Source of the DNA: JAMQKA01 sp034521835
GTDB lineage: Bacteria; Bacteroidota; Rhodothermia; Balneolales; Balneolaceae
DNA length: 64,000 nt
Direction of reading: 5' to 3'
Assembly (NCBI GenBank): GCA_034521835.1
Contig: JAXHMA010000004.1
Span: forward strand, 434,001-498,000
The translations under genes were made by a program, and so were the position numbers. Under the pieces are notes generated by a model that saw only the letters and a list, made by a program, of their open reading frames with translations, did no database searches and had not been told where the DNA came from. Shown here piece after piece: positions 47,218 to 57,865 of this stretch; the first letter of the stretch is position 1, and every line of letters begins with the position of its first letter.

Positions 47218-48112
47218 TCACTTCTGCTTGTAAACCCGAACGTAATCCACCAGATATTGCTGCGGAAAGATGCTGTCATCGATACCTTGCTGTCCACCCC
47301 AGCTACCTCCGATGGCCGCATTAATAATAAGGTAAAATTTCTGATCAAATGGCCACACCGCGGGATCATTTGAATCCTTCGAGAACGAAAAATAGGCCTC
47401 ATCCCCAATAAAAAAGGTAATACGGTTAGGTAGCCATTCAACAGAGTAGGTAACAAATTTTTCATATGGTTTATGTACCTGCATGCCGTTGCCATTGTTT
47501 GTTCCCAGTGTATGATTATAGGCTTCTGTATGGATGTTTGCGTGGATTATATTTGGATCGAATCCCACATTTTCCATGATGTCAATCTCACCGCAGGCCG
47601 GCCAGCCCACCTCGTCAATATTGGTTTCAAGCATCCAGATGGCGGGCCACGTGCCGCGGCCGGTAGGAAGCTTGGCCCGAACCTCAATTCGGGCATATTT
47701 CCATTCCGCCTTATTCCGGGTTACGAGGCTGGCCGATGTGTAGGGATGATTTTTGTAATTGTTTTTTTCGGGCTTCAATAATCAGGTGTCCATTTACCAC
47801 GCGGGCATTTTCAAGTCGCCGCTCAGTATTATACTGCTTCTCATCATTCCGAATATATCCAACTTCATAATCCCATTTGCTCGAGTCGGGATGTCCCTTG
47901 TAATCAAACTCATCCGACCAGGCAAGTTCCCACTTCACCGGCTCATCGGATTCGGTGGGAGAAAAGCTTGTCTTTTTATCCTGTGAATTACCTGTTGAAG
48001 GGCTACAGCTGTTCAATAAGAATAACGTGGCTCCCACAAGCGCAATTCGATGTATGATCTTGTTATTCAAAGACGTCTGATTGTCAATACAATGGGTTAA
48101 TTTAGATATCAA
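47218..48112 (-). CDS. GH16 family beta-glucanase lipoprotein (frameshift near 47767)
   Basis: The N-terminal frame carries a lipoprotein signal (IALVGATLFLLNSC) and the GH16 start ELAWSDEFDYKGHPDSSKWD. The second frame holds the catalytic motif GEIDIMENVG (ExDxxE with nucleophile and acid/base) and ends QYLVDYVRVYKQK. The frames separate at an A7 run in CGAAAAAAACAA; with six A the text is EARKNNYKNHPYTS, as in laminarinases. It hydrolyses beta-1,3- or mixed-link glucans at the cell surface. It overlaps the end of the ldh gene by 11 bases. Confidence 0.9.
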
Positions 48113-49046
48113 TTTTTTCGAGGCTCTCTTTCAGTACGCTGGCTGAGTAGCGGAGGCCCTCCACCTCTTTATCATTGAGCTTAGGTAGAATTTTTTGTTT
48201 TACGCCTTCGATACCTACTACGCTCTGCAGGCTCATACATACATCCATTATGCCATATTCGCCCGTCCAGTAGACGCTGACCGGGATAACGCTTTTCTCA
48301 TCCTCCAGGATGCCCTCCACGATGCGCGTGATTACGACCCCGATGGCCGTGTTGGTATACCCTTTTCGATCGATAATTTCATACGCTGCGTTTTTAGCTT
48401 TATCAAAGATAGAGTCCATCACATCCGGGTTGAAATGCTGCCCCATTACGACCGAATCTTTAATTGGCTGACCGCCGATATTTGCCTGGCTCCAGATGGG
48501 TACCTCGGAGTCGCCGTGCTCTCCCAGTATATAAGCGTGCACCGAGCGGGGATCCACATCATAATAGCGACCGATCAACGCGCGAAAACGAGCTGTATCC
48601 AGCAACGTACCGGTCCCGATAATCCGCTCCGGGTTGCGAATGCTTAGCTTCTGCGTGGCGTAGGTGAGAATATCTACCGGGTTAGTGGCGATAATCAAGA
48701 TCGCCTCAGGGGCGTACTTGTCCAGTTCTCCAATGATATTTCGAAATACTTCAATATTACGGTTGAGCAGCTCCAGTCGTGACTCCGAAGAGGATGATTG
48801 GCCTACCCCGGCCGTTACGACTACAACTTGTGTATCCTCAAGGTCGGAATAATCGCCGGCCCGAACAGTGACGTTGCCTACCAGCAACTGGCCGTGCATC
48901 AGGTCCATCGCTTCCCCTCTGGCCCGTTCCTTGTCAATGTCTACCAAAATAATTTCACTTACCGTGCGCTGGTTAAACATGGCATAAGCCGCGGCAACTC
49001 CAACATTTCCTGTTCCAATGATAGCTACCGATCTGCGTTGAATCAT
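48102..49046 (-). CDS. ldh: L-lactate dehydrogenase
   Basis: The 314-residue protein has the NAD motif SVAIIGTGNVGVAAAYA, the active-site loop VVTAGVGQSSSSESRLELL, where the Gln marks lactate rather than malate dehydrogenase (Arg), DILTYATQKLS, and the catalytic His in LGEHGDSEVPIW. It reduces pyruvate with NADH. The next gene, pckA, is divergent with 215 bases between them. Confidence 0.9.
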   Translation of the reverse strand: MIQRRSVAIIGTGNVGVAAAYAMFNQRTVSEIILVDIDKERARGEAMDLMHGQLLVGNVTVRAGDYSDLEDTQVVVVTAGVGQSSSSESRLELLNRNIEVFRNIIGELDKYAPEAILIIATNPVDILTYATQKLSIRNPERIIGTGTLLDTARFRALIGRYYDVDPRSVHAYILGEHGDSEVPIWSQANIGGQPIKDSVVMGQHFNPDVMDSIFDKAKNAAYEIIDRKGYTNTAIGVVITRIVEGILEDEKSVIPVSVYWTGEYGIMDVCMSLQSVVGIEGVKQKILPKLNDKEVEGLRYSASVLKESLEKIDI

Positions 49047-49261
49047 AAGAAATATCTACCTGTTAAAATTTTAAGAAATGGGTTATCAATACGTCTGTTT
49101 ATATAATTTATTTATTGTTTAACATCTTACTTTACACCAACCAATTTTAAGGATAAGTTTTACATCATTTGTTAAAAAATGGTCATTATTTATACAATAA
49201 TCACAAATGCTGGTTATATATCTGTATAGGTTTCTACGTAAAGCTTAATATTTATAAAATT

Positions 49262-50860
49262 ATGATTAAACCAAATATTGATCTCTCCAAACACGGTATA
49301 AAAGTTGATAACATAATTAGAAATGCTGCCCCTGCGCAATATTATGAAGAAGCTATAAAATATGATGCTGGTTCGGCATTGACGAACAATGGTGCACTGG
49401 TGGTGCGGTCCGGAAAGCGAACGGGCAGAAGTCCCGCAGATAAGCGTGTTGTAAACAGTGATGAGATTAAGGATGATATTTGGTGGGGGAATATAAATAT
49501 TCCTCTTGATAAGCATACCTTTAAAATCAATCATCAGCGGGCGGTTGACTATCTCAATACTTGTGATCGTCTTTATATAATGGACGGCTTTGCGGGATGG
49601 GATCCACAGTACCAGTTAAAAGTTCGGATTATAGCCGAACGTCCCTATCATGGCTTGTTTATGAACAATATGCTGATCCGGCCTAGCAGTGAAGAGTTGG
49701 CTAATTTCGGTGATCCCGATTTTGTAGTATACAATGCCGGTAAATTTCCCGCGAACAAATACACGGAGGGTATGACTTCCGATGCCAGTGTGGATGTGAA
49801 CTTTGATACCGGACAGATGGTTATCCTGGGAACCGAATATGCCGGCGAAATGAAAAAGGGTATTTTCACCGTGATGCACTACCTCATGCCCAGGCAAAAT
49901 GTACTCTCCATGCACTGTTCAGCCAATGAGGGCGACTCTAAAGGCGATGTAGCCCTGTTCTTTGGACTTTCCGGTACCGGTAAAACAACCCTTTCTGCAG
50001 ACAGTAGCCGTAAGCTGATTGGAGACGACGAACACTGCTGGAGTGACAACGGGATATTTAACATTGAAGGAGGTTGCTACGCCAAAACGGTTAATCTTTC
50101 AGAAGAGAAAGAGCCGGAGATTTACAATGCCATTAAGTTTGGTACGGTCCTGGAAAACGTAGGCTACGATCCGGAAACACGGCAAGTAGATTACGACGAT
50201 ATCTCTATCACGCAAAACACCCGGGCATCGTACCCGATTGAATATATATCAAACGCCAAAATTCCATGTACTGCGGGACATCCACAAAATATTATTTTCC
50301 TTACATATGATGCTTTTGGAGTACTACCGCCCGTCAGTAAATTGAGCCCAGAGCAAGCAATGTATCACTTTATCAGCGGGTATACGGCAAAAGTAGCTGG
50401 AACGGAAGTGGGAGTTACAGAACCTGAAGCTACATTCTCTGCTTGTTTTGGAGCCGCTTTCCTGGCATGGTCACCAAGCAAATACGCGGAGATGCTGGCC
50501 GAAAAAATGCGAGAACATAACGCAAAAGCGTGGCTCGTAAATACCGGCTTGACCGGTGGACCCTATGGCAAAGGAAGTCGCATAGATTTGAAAAACACGC
50601 GGGCGATTGTTAATGCCATTCATGAGGGAGAGCTGGATGACGTTCCCACTCAAAAAGATGAAGTCTTCGGTTTTCGCATACCCACCGAGTGTCCTGGTGT
50701 TCCTTCCGAAATTCTGTTCCCAAGAGGCACTTGGGATGACCAGGAAGCGTATGATGAGCAGTCGGTGAAGCTAGGAAAATTATTCAGTAAAAACTTTGAA
50801 AACTATGAGGAGCAGAGCAGCGAAGAGATTATTAATGCAGGACCCAGCATCGATCAATAG
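49262..50860 (+). CDS. pckA: Phosphoenolpyruvate carboxykinase (ATP)
   Basis: The 532-residue protein starts at the ATG at 49262 (MIKPNIDLSKHGIKVDNI). The open frame extends upstream to 49169, but that 31-residue extension is hydrophobic and not family-like. Motifs present: RSGKRTGRSPADKRVV, MHCSANEGDSKGDVALFFGL followed by the P-loop GLSGTGKTTLS, and GDDEHCWSDNGIFNIEGGCY for metal and substrate. It converts oxaloacetate to PEP with ATP, entering gluconeogenesis. Confidence 0.97.
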   Translation: MIKPNIDLSKHGIKVDNIIRNAAPAQYYEEAIKYDAGSALTNNGALVVRSGKRTGRSPADKRVVNSDEIKDDIWWGNINIPLDKHTFKINHQRAVDYLNTCDRLYIMDGFAGWDPQYQLKVRIIAERPYHGLFMNNMLIRPSSEELANFGDPDFVVYNAGKFPANKYTEGMTSDASVDVNFDTGQMVILGTEYAGEMKKGIFTVMHYLMPRQNVLSMHCSANEGDSKGDVALFFGLSGTGKTTLSADSSRKLIGDDEHCWSDNGIFNIEGGCYAKTVNLSEEKEPEIYNAIKFGTVLENVGYDPETRQVDYDDISITQNTRASYPIEYISNAKIPCTAGHPQNIIFLTYDAFGVLPPVSKLSPEQAMYHFISGYTAKVAGTEVGVTEPEATFSACFGAAFLAWSPSKYAEMLAEKMREHNAKAWLVNTGLTGGPYGKGSRIDLKNTRAIVNAIHEGELDDVPTQKDEVFGFRIPTECPGVPSEILFPRGTWDDQEAYDEQSVKLGKLFSKNFENYEEQSSEEIINAGPSIDQ

Positions 50861-50914
50861 CATGGGACAGGCAGATGATGGAGTTATGATTCCATCAATC
50901 TTCAATTGGCCCGG

Positions 50915-50951
50915 ATGGTGTGTTTACCGGAAGTGATTTTTTACACACCAT
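50915..50951 (+). terminator. Hairpin after pckA, possible terminator
   Basis: A perfect 9-bp stem ATGGTGTGT (50915-50923) / ACACACCAT (50943-50951), 54 bases after the pckA stop, with a 19-base loop ending in T6; only TCTTCC follows, so it is a weak terminator. Confidence 0.4.
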
Positions 50952-50994
50952 TCTTCCAGTTGTATATATTATAACATTTATACTTTAAGTATAT

Positions 50995-51941
50995 TTACTT
51001 TATAGAATTTATCATTAGGTCTAATATATTTTTTCTTAAATCAATTAATTTGTCTGGTTTTAATACTTTAACCTCGTTATAAAATTGAAGAAGCCATTTG
51101 TTTATATAGGACAGATTATCAAATTTAAATTCCAACCTAAATAAATTAGGTTTTATCTTTTTTTGCCTTAATATCTTCGTTGGCAGATTGCTTTTAAATC
51201 GACGCAAAACAGTTTCTGATACATCCACCTTGATTAAATAGGATGGCCCGTCAGATCGAAAAATAAGTCCCTCTACGTCGATATCGCCCCTTGGCCTGAA
51301 AGTAGACTCCAAAATTTCCACATCTGACATCCTATCAAGTAAAAAGTTGCGGAAATCATCACGTTTATGTGACCAGCCGATCACATTCCAGTGATCTCGA
51401 TAAAAAACCAAAAGGTAGGGATCAATTTTTCGTTCTGTAATTTCCTCCGACGATTTACTACGGTAGGAAAATTTCATCTGCTTGTTTTCTGAGATTGCCG
51501 TGCTCACCTTGTACCAGTTACCTCCCTCTTTTTTTTCCGGTCCGTAATTCAGAAATGGGTCAACCACCGTACGTTCTTCCAGCGATTCCATAAATGAATT
51601 TAGCTTTTCGGGAACAACCTCCTTGATCTTGAGCTCCACGCCTTTGGCATCATCTACCATTGTCTGATCTACCTGGGATTTAACAAAATTCAGTCCTACA
51701 AGAATGATAGCCAGCTCCCGTGAGGTGAACATGAGCGGGGGATTTTATAGCCTCGCATAATCCCATACCCGTTTCGCTCATCCCAGGTTACCGGTACATT
51801 CATCTCGGAAAGGCTGTTAAAATCTCGAAATACAGTCCGGCGACTAACATTAAATTTTTCAGCTATATCATTTACTGTAATTCGCTGGTTGGCTTGCTGA
51901 AGCATCAGGATCAGTTTCATCCGGCGCTCTGTACTGTTCAT
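50995..51941 (-). CDS. WYL-domain transcriptional regulator (frameshift near 51735)
   Basis: The N-terminal frame is an HTH_11-type domain (ERRMKLILMLQQANQRITVN, KFNVSRRTVFRDFNSLSEMN). The second frame holds the WYL domain (MKFSYRSKSSEEITERKIDP, LVFYRDHWNVIGWSHKRDDF) and a WCX-like tail. They separate at a run of five C in ATCCCCCGC; six C give GYKIPPLMFTSRELAI, a usual linker. Corrected length is about 315 residues. WYL regulators sense oligonucleotides or other ligands; the target here is unknown. Confidence 0.87.
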
Positions 51942-52047
51942 TATTGCTATATATTTGGTTGATATAGATGTTATGTGGTATTTCAGAAGAGCTGTTTAGG
52001 TAGTTTTTTTATCCTATGAAGCAGCTATTAGAAGAATCTTGCATAAA

Positions 52048-52697
52048 CTAAGCCTCCTTAGGTTTGACTATAATTATGGACTTTCCCTCATAGAAATTCG
52101 ATTCGTCGGAGAGATCGAACACCCGAATCTGCAGGGGTATATCGATATCCGTTAGTTCATCCTCAAACTCCATTCCCTTATAAAAAATTATTTCGGAAAA
52201 AGATTTATCCCGGACCATTTTCCAGAGTTCATTGATCTTAAACGCGTGCTTGGTAATCAGCAGGGTGTTAGCGGGGAACTCCATTTCTTCAATGGAAAAA
52301 GCCTTCGCTAATGCATGATTAAGATCTAATTTTAGCAGGATTTGACGTAGAGCTATCATTTTTTAGAGACAATATCATTGAGATAATATCTCTTTTCAGG
52401 ATGTGCTATAGCTAAAGGAACGCCGGGAAGTCCGCCACCAGTACCAGCATCTACGATATGTTCTGCATCCTTAAAATTTACAAACCCACTAATAACAAGC
52501 GAATGCCGTATATGTTCCCACGCTGTTTCACGTGAAACGTCGCGACTTATAAGGTTTACGCGGTTATTCCACCAGAAGAGGGCGTCAAGATAGGTCTCCA
52601 GTTTATCACGGTTTTTTTCGATGAACTCATCAACACGGGAGAAGGTTTCACGTGGAACATTTTGACGAGTTATTTGATGATGTTCCACGTGAAACAA
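52048..52697 (-). CDS. rsmG: 16S rRNA (guanine527-N7)-methyltransferase RsmG (frameshift near 52368)
   Basis: The two frames join at VSKK / MIALRQILLKL, where an A6 run is one base short (A7 gives the family text). The SAM motif is IVDAGTGGGLPGVPLAIAHP. The corrected length of 216 residues is typical. The start is a TTG at 52697. The N-terminal FHVEH, VPRET and VSRET strings arise because three parS-like palindromes overlap the coding sequence. It lies just downstream of mnmG on the same strand, the classical gidA-gidB order. Confidence 0.94.
52524..52539. promoter_or_regulatory. parS-like ParB binding site 1
   Basis: TGTTTCACGTGAAACG, with the perfect 14-bp palindrome GTTTCACGTGAAAC at 52525-52538, matches the bacterial parS consensus (TGTTNCACGTGAAACA). 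It lies within rsmG. Confidence 0.85.
52644..52659. promoter_or_regulatory. parS-like ParB binding site 2
   Basis: GGTTTCACGTGGAACA, whose reverse complement is TGTTCCACGTGAAACC, matches the parS consensus at 15 of 16 positions. It lies within rsmG, 105 bases from site 1. Confidence 0.82.
52681..52696. promoter_or_regulatory. parS-like ParB binding site 3
   Basis: TGTTCCACGTGAAACA is an exact match to the classical parS consensus. It covers the first codons of rsmG, next to its TTG start at 52697. Confidence 0.88.
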
Positions 52698-52733
52698 AGG
52701 GTTTTGAGCGTTAAAATAGGTTAGCCTAAGCGC

Positions 52734-54623
52734 TTAGTTCTTTAGATAAACCATTAATACGGCAACATCACTGGCCGAAACCCCGCTAATGCGGCTGGCT
52801 TGGCCCAGCGTCTCAGGCCGAATACGATCCAGTTTATTGCGGCCCTCGGTAGAGAGAGAGTTTATTTTCTCATACTTCAGCGATTCGGGAATGTTCATAT
52901 CCTCTTTTTTCTTCATCTCTTCAACCATCTCAAACTCTTTTTCTATGTATCCAGCGTATTTGATCTGGATCTCTACCTGGTCATACACGTTTTCATTTGT
53001 GGTAATTTGCTCAGCTTTTTCCTTCAAATCCGGATCAGCATTCAGAACATTGTAGATAGAGAGTTCGGGCCTGGGAACCAGGGATTTTGCTTTTACTGGT
53101 TGCGAAAGGGTGGAGGTGCCTTGTTGCTCGAGCATTGGATCCATCTTTTCGGGATACACGGTATAATCTGCGATTAGATCATGTAGGTTATCAATCGCCT
53201 TCTTTTTTATTTTATAACGTTCAAACCGTTCATCTGAAGCAAGACCAATTTTATGGCCGAGCTCCGTAAGACGAAGATCAGCGTTGTCTTGTCGCAGAAG
53301 AATGCGATGCTCGGCGCGGGAAGTAAACATGCGGTACGGCTCTTCGGTGCCTTTGGTAATAAGATCATCAATAAGTACCCCGATGTATCCTTCCGATCGT
53401 TTGAGGATAAGTGGCTCCTCTTCTTTTGAGCGAAGGGCCGCATTGATACCCGCCATTAACCCCTGACACGCCGCTTCTTCATAGCCGGTTGTTCCATTAA
53501 TTTGACCGGCAAAAAAGAGGCCGTCTACAATTTTTGTCTGCATGCTTCGGCTTATTTGATACGGGGGGAAATAGTCGTATTCAATGGCGTAGCCAGGCCG
53601 CAGCATAACCGCCTTTTCGAATCCCGGTATAGTTCGGAGCGCTTTGTATTGGACATCTTCAGGCAGGGAAGTGGAAAATCCGTTTAGATACATTTCGTAG
53701 GTATCCCACCCCTCCGGCTCCAAGAATAACTGGTGACTGTCCTTGTCGGAGAAGCGATCAATTTTATCCTCTATACTGGGACAATATCGTGGTCCGGTTG
53801 ATTCAATGCGTCCGGTGAACATCGGGCTGCGGTCAAACCCGGAGCGTAGCACATCGTGCACTTTTTCGTCAGTATAGCCAATCCAACAGGTGAGTTGCTC
53901 ATCCACTGAAGGTAGGCTTTCAGTCATAAATGAGAATGGAGAAGGGGCTTCATCCCCGTACTGAATATCCAGTTTTTCGTAGTTTATGGAGCGTCCATCA
54001 AGTCTTGGCGGGGTTCCTGTTTTAAGACGACCCACTTCAAAACCCAGCTTTTCAAGTGCAGCAGAGATACCTATTGAGGCTCGTTCGCCAGATCTGCCGC
54101 CCCCAAAATTCTTCAGCCCGATATGCATCAAGCCATTTCCAAAAGTACCGGTAGTGAGCACCACGTTATCAGCTTCAAATACCTGCCCGGTTTGAGTCTT
54201 TACACCTTTTACAAATTTTCCATCATCATCTGTGATAACATCAATAACATTATCCTGTCGGAAGTATAAATTATCTTTCTTTTCCAGCTCTTTTCGCATT
54301 GTCTTGCTGTACAGGGCGCGGTCGCTTTGGCAGCGTGGGCTCCACATGGCAGGACCTTTGCTGAGATTCAACATGCGGAACTGCACGCCGGTCTGATCAG
54401 CAACCTTGCCGGTCAGCCCGCCGAGTGCATCAATTTCTCGGACCAGTTGTCCTTTGGCTACACCGCCGATTGCAGGATTGCAAGACATCTTAGCGATGGC
54501 ATCCAGGTTTATTGTGATGAGCAGGGTTTTAGCTCCCATTTCGGCAGCAGCACCGGCAGCTTCACTCCCGGCATGACCGGCACCTACAACAATGACATCA
54601 TATTTGGGGAAAAGAGAATCCAT
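52734..54623 (-). CDS. mnmG: tRNA uridine-5-carboxymethylaminomethyl modification enzyme MnmG
   Basis: The 629-residue FAD protein opens YDVIVVGAGHAGSEAAGAAA. It contains the family signatures CNPAIGGVAKGQLVREIDAL and GQINGTTGYEEAACQGLMAG, then the C-terminal MnmE-binding helical domain (LGQASRISGVSASDVAVLM). It modifies wobble uridines with MnmE. The frame is intact, and rsmG follows 36 bases after. Confidence 0.97.
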   Translation of the reverse strand: MDSLFPKYDVIVVGAGHAGSEAAGAAAEMGAKTLLITINLDAIAKMSCNPAIGGVAKGQLVREIDALGGLTGKVADQTGVQFRMLNLSKGPAMWSPRCQSDRALYSKTMRKELEKKDNLYFRQDNVIDVITDDDGKFVKGVKTQTGQVFEADNVVLTTGTFGNGLMHIGLKNFGGGRSGERASIGISAALEKLGFEVGRLKTGTPPRLDGRSINYEKLDIQYGDEAPSPFSFMTESLPSVDEQLTCWIGYTDEKVHDVLRSGFDRSPMFTGRIESTGPRYCPSIEDKIDRFSDKDSHQLFLEPEGWDTYEMYLNGFSTSLPEDVQYKALRTIPGFEKAVMLRPGYAIEYDYFPPYQISRSMQTKIVDGLFFAGQINGTTGYEEAACQGLMAGINAALRSKEEEPLILKRSEGYIGVLIDDLITKGTEEPYRMFTSRAEHRILLRQDNADLRLTELGHKIGLASDERFERYKIKKKAIDNLHDLIADYTVYPEKMDPMLEQQGTSTLSQPVKAKSLVPRPELSIYNVLNADPDLKEKAEQITTNENVYDQVEIQIKYAGYIEKEFEMVEEMKKKEDMNIPESLKYEKINSLSTEGRNKLDRIRPETLGQASRISGVSASDVAVLMVYLKN

Positions 54624-54868
54624 AATGTGGTATAAGTGTATGTTTTTAATACACTTAAAATTTTTTTAGTTGTGTTGTAACATGAAGAAACGTATCAGAA
54701 CAAAAAGGTATTATTAATGCAGAAAAGTATTCGAGTTTTTAAAAATAAGGGATTTAGCAGAAAAAGCGTAACCTGCTTATGGAAAGATTCAAGATCGGTT
54801 TCGGGGGAGTTTTACAATACTGCTTTCCTCAAGCTCTGAATTTTTCACTGTAAAATCTTTATTTAATA

Positions 54869-56567
54869 CCTGAATCCGTGAGTTAAGGAATATAACCTAC
54901 GTTCTTTGCTTTACTGATTCGATTGTGAGCTGGTATTAGCAGCCAACCTGCCAATCAGCTGTGGAAGAAGCACTTTTGGAGCTGCCAATTACTCTCCTCT
55001 GGCTGTAGTTTGTTTGTTAGAGCTACGACAGGCATGCCGTCCTTGCGGGGACAGGACAGACGGGCCAATACGTGCTTGCCGGGGTGCCGCCGGCCGGCTA
55101 CGGGGCGCGGGCCAGCCCTAAGGCCACATCGGCCCAGCCGTGGCCTTCGAAGATCCGCAGGATCTGCCGGCGGGCATGCCGGACCGAGGCGTCCGGCCAT
55201 GTAGATCAGGCTGTTGAGCACCGTGCGCAGCCGCAGGCGAGCCGATTCGGCCTTCCGCCCCGGCACCTGCCCGGTGGCCAGCATCTGCTGGCCCAGCAGC
55301 CGCAGAATGTTGTAGGTGATCATCCCCAGATCCAGAATATGCTGGTTGGTCTGAAATTTCCCCGAAGGCAGCCGCTCCAGGTCCAGATCGGTCTTGAGTT
55401 CGCTGTGGAACTGTTCGCTGGTCCCGCGCTGCTGGTAAAAAGCCTGGATATCTTCGGGGGCCCAGTCCAGGGACGTCCAGTATGCCTCAATGCTAATCTC
55501 GGGTTCCATCAACAGCTGGCCATCGGAGTCGGCAAAACGCTTGGTGGCCCGCCAGACCACCCGCACGGAGAATTCGCGGCGCCCCGCCGGAATCGGTCTC
55601 GACCGAGACCGTCTCGGTGGTCTCTCCATACCAGGCGCGGGCCCCGCGATCCAGCTGGTCCGGCGCCTCGGTTTGCCGGCGGGCTTCGGCCAGCCACTCG
55701 GCCGGATCCTGCCGGCGCAGGTTACCCTTAACGAGGAAGTCGGTATCAGAAGTCTCAGAGAACAACAGCAGGTTCTCGGCCGCATCGTGGCCGGCGTCGG
55801 TGACCACCAGCCGGGGCGTATCTTTGGGGGCCACCGCTTTGGCCCGCTTCAGAGTTTGGGCCAGCCATTCGGCCGTGCCCTCACAGTTGCAGTGGGCAGA
55901 GCCCTCCCGCAACTCGTTGTTCAGGATAAACCCGTGTGGGCCGGCGTAGGCAACGATCGGGGCATACCCGTCAAACTTCTTGTAGGTACAGCTGACGCCC
56001 TCTTTGTGGGAGCCGGAATTATCCATCGGAGTCACATCGATGTTGACCGGCAGATACTGCCGGCCGTGATGCGAAGCTGACAAGCAGCTCGCCCTGACCG
56101 GCCAACAGGCGCGTGGCGAGGTCCCGGAAGGCGTCTCCGGCTTCCTCGGGCATCCCCTGAATGCGCTGGCGCAGAATCTCCGGGGAGGGCAATTTTTCCA
56201 CTCCCAAGGCTTCAGGAAAGAAGCGGTCGCCAGCGAACTCCGCGGCCGCATCGAAGTGGGGCTTGCCCACGCAGATCAGGCCAATCATCGTCCGGGCAAT
56301 ATCGCCATCTGAGATCCGGCCCCGGCGGCGCTGGTGGGGGATCAGGCTGGCCAGGTGCCGGTCGAATTTGGGATCATCCAGCTGCTGGCCCACAAAGGCC
56401 AGCCCGGCCGTGGAGGTGAGCGGCGTGGAGGTCAGTTCAATCTCGAAATCCATGAATTTGGTGGTTATATTTCGGGTTTCACCTGACAGGTGAAGATAAC
56501 AATTTGGCTAACCCATTGGAAGTAATGAAGTTATAAGAATTACACGTGTTTTACTCACGGATTAAGG
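54869..56567. mobile_element. IS1380 family insertion sequence
   Basis: The 1.7-kb element has ends CCTGAATCCGTGAGT (left, from 54869) and its near-perfect inverse ACTCACGGATTAAGG (right, to 56567), one mismatch. A perfect 5-bp target duplication TAATA flanks it (54864-54868 and 56568-56572). The interior is more GC-rich than the host. It carries one transposase gene on the minus strand. Confidence 0.92.
55098..56453 (-). pseudogene. IS1380 family transposase (several frameshifts)
   Basis: The reading passes through at least four frames. They give, in order: DFEIELTSTPLTSTAGLAFV (start), NIDVTPMDNSGSHKEGVSCT (first DDE Asp), RLVVTDAGHDAAENLLLF (second Asp), then DIQAFYQQRGTSEQFHSELK with the Glu region, and RRQILRIFEGHGWADVALGL at the end (stop near 55098). 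Total about 450 residues, normal for IS1380. The shifts (near 56080, 55570 and 55190) may be real decay or the same sequence errors as elsewhere. Confidence 0.85.
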
Positions 56568-56644
56568 TAATAGTCAATGAACTGCAGTTATGAATTCGCT
56601 TAATTTGGATCTTACACAAAAAATAATTTTTAAAGTTTCCTGAG

Positions 56645-57730
56645 TTCAAGTAATAAGTGCAACACGTAGGAAGACCTCAGGGCGCGCCCCTGAGGTCTTC
56701 GGCCAAGCGGGTTATATTCGTGTTGCTTATGCAAGAATACACCCAACTCAGCAAAGAAAACCGTCATCAGATCAAAGCCCTACTCGATGCGGGCCATAAC
56801 CAAAGCGAGATTGCCCGGACTATCGGCGTACATCGGTCGACCATCAGTCGGGAACTCAAACGCAATGTAGCCAATGATGGCTCCCAGGACAAGCAGTATT
56901 GCCCTGACCTCGCCCAGCAGTTCACCAATGGGCGCCACCGGGATAAGCCCAAACACCGGCGGTTTACCGACGATCTCAAAGACCAAGCCCGCCGGTGGCT
57001 GACCACCGAGAAGCTCTCCCCGGAGCTGATCAGCGGCCGCTGGGGCGTGCTGGGCTTCGATGGAGTCTCCCATGAGACCCTCTACCAGTGGATCTGGAAA
57101 GCCAAACGCTCTGGAGATCCCACCGACAAGGATCTCTACAAGCATCTCAAACACGGTCGTCGTAAGGCCAAACGGGGTAACCGGCAGGACAACAGGGGCC
57201 GAATCAAAGGGCGGGTTCCTATCACCGAGCGTCCCGATGTGGTCGAACAGCGAGACCGCTTGGGCGATATTGAGGTCGATCTGATGATGGGCAAGGCCCA
57301 TAAATCAGCCCTGCTGGTACTGACCGACCGGACTACGCTGCTCACCAAAATCCGAAAAGTTACCTCGAGGAAAGCCCAGCCAATGGCCCAGGCCATCATC
57401 GATCAGCTTTCGGATATTCCTTCTAGCTTCATCAAAACGTTAACTTTTGACAACGACAAAGCCTTTGCTCGTCACCAAGATGTTGCCGAAGCCCTCCGGG
57501 CTGACACCTACTTTACCCGGCCCTATACCTCCCAAGACAAAGGAACCGTGGAAAACCGCATTTGGGTGATCAGGCGGTTCTTCCCGAAGGGTACCGATCT
57601 GCGAAAGGTTTCTCCCAGCGCATCAACAGCGTCGAGGAGTACCTGAACTTTCGACCCATTCGAAAATTTGATTACCTTAATCCTATCCAACAAACCCTAA
57701 AACACCGCTGTGTTGCATTAGTCACTTGAA
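56645..57730. mobile_element. IS30 family insertion sequence
   Basis: Terminal inverted repeats of 21 bp (56645-56665 and 57710-57730, 17 of 21 matching; each starts TTCAAGT and ends TGCAACAC) bound a 1.09-kb element with one transposase gene. No clear target duplication is seen. It starts only 72 bases beyond the IS1380 target duplication. Confidence 0.9.
56729..57729 (+). CDS. IS30 family transposase (frameshift near 57612)
   Basis: The start ATG is at 56729 (MQEYTQLSKENRHQIKALLD). An N-terminal helix-turn-helix (NQSEIARTIGVHRSTISREL) is followed by the DDE core: RLGDIEVDLMMGKAHKSALL, TLTFDNDKAFARHQDVAEAL, and the Glu in TVENRIWVIRRFFPKGTDLR. The frame ends early at 57646; one base shifted gives FSQRINSVEEYLNFRPIRKF and a stop at 57727-57729, inside the right repeat, as usual for IS30. 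Confidence 0.9.
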
Positions 57731-57767
57731 CACGGCTTTTTATTAATTCAACTAATAAGTGAATTAT

Positions 57768-57806
57768 TATAATATACTATATATAAATTATATATAGTAT
57801 ATTATA
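57768..57806. repeat. Perfect AT-rich palindrome
   Basis: An 18-bp arm (57768-57785) and its exact complement (57789-57806) surround a 3-base AAT loop; the sequence is almost only A and T. It lies 41-79 bases after the original stop codon of the sulP gene (57847), so it may be that gene's transcript end, or a cruciform target next to the insertion elements. Confidence 0.85.
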
Positions 57807-57865
57807 TATTTAAATAAAAAATAAATGTATATTAGAATACGTAATTTTAGAAATGTATATTAAAG

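Noticed and set aside
48102..49046. Malate dehydrogenase instead of lactate dehydrogenase
   Set aside because: The specificity position in VVTAGVGQ is Gln, not the Arg of malate dehydrogenases.
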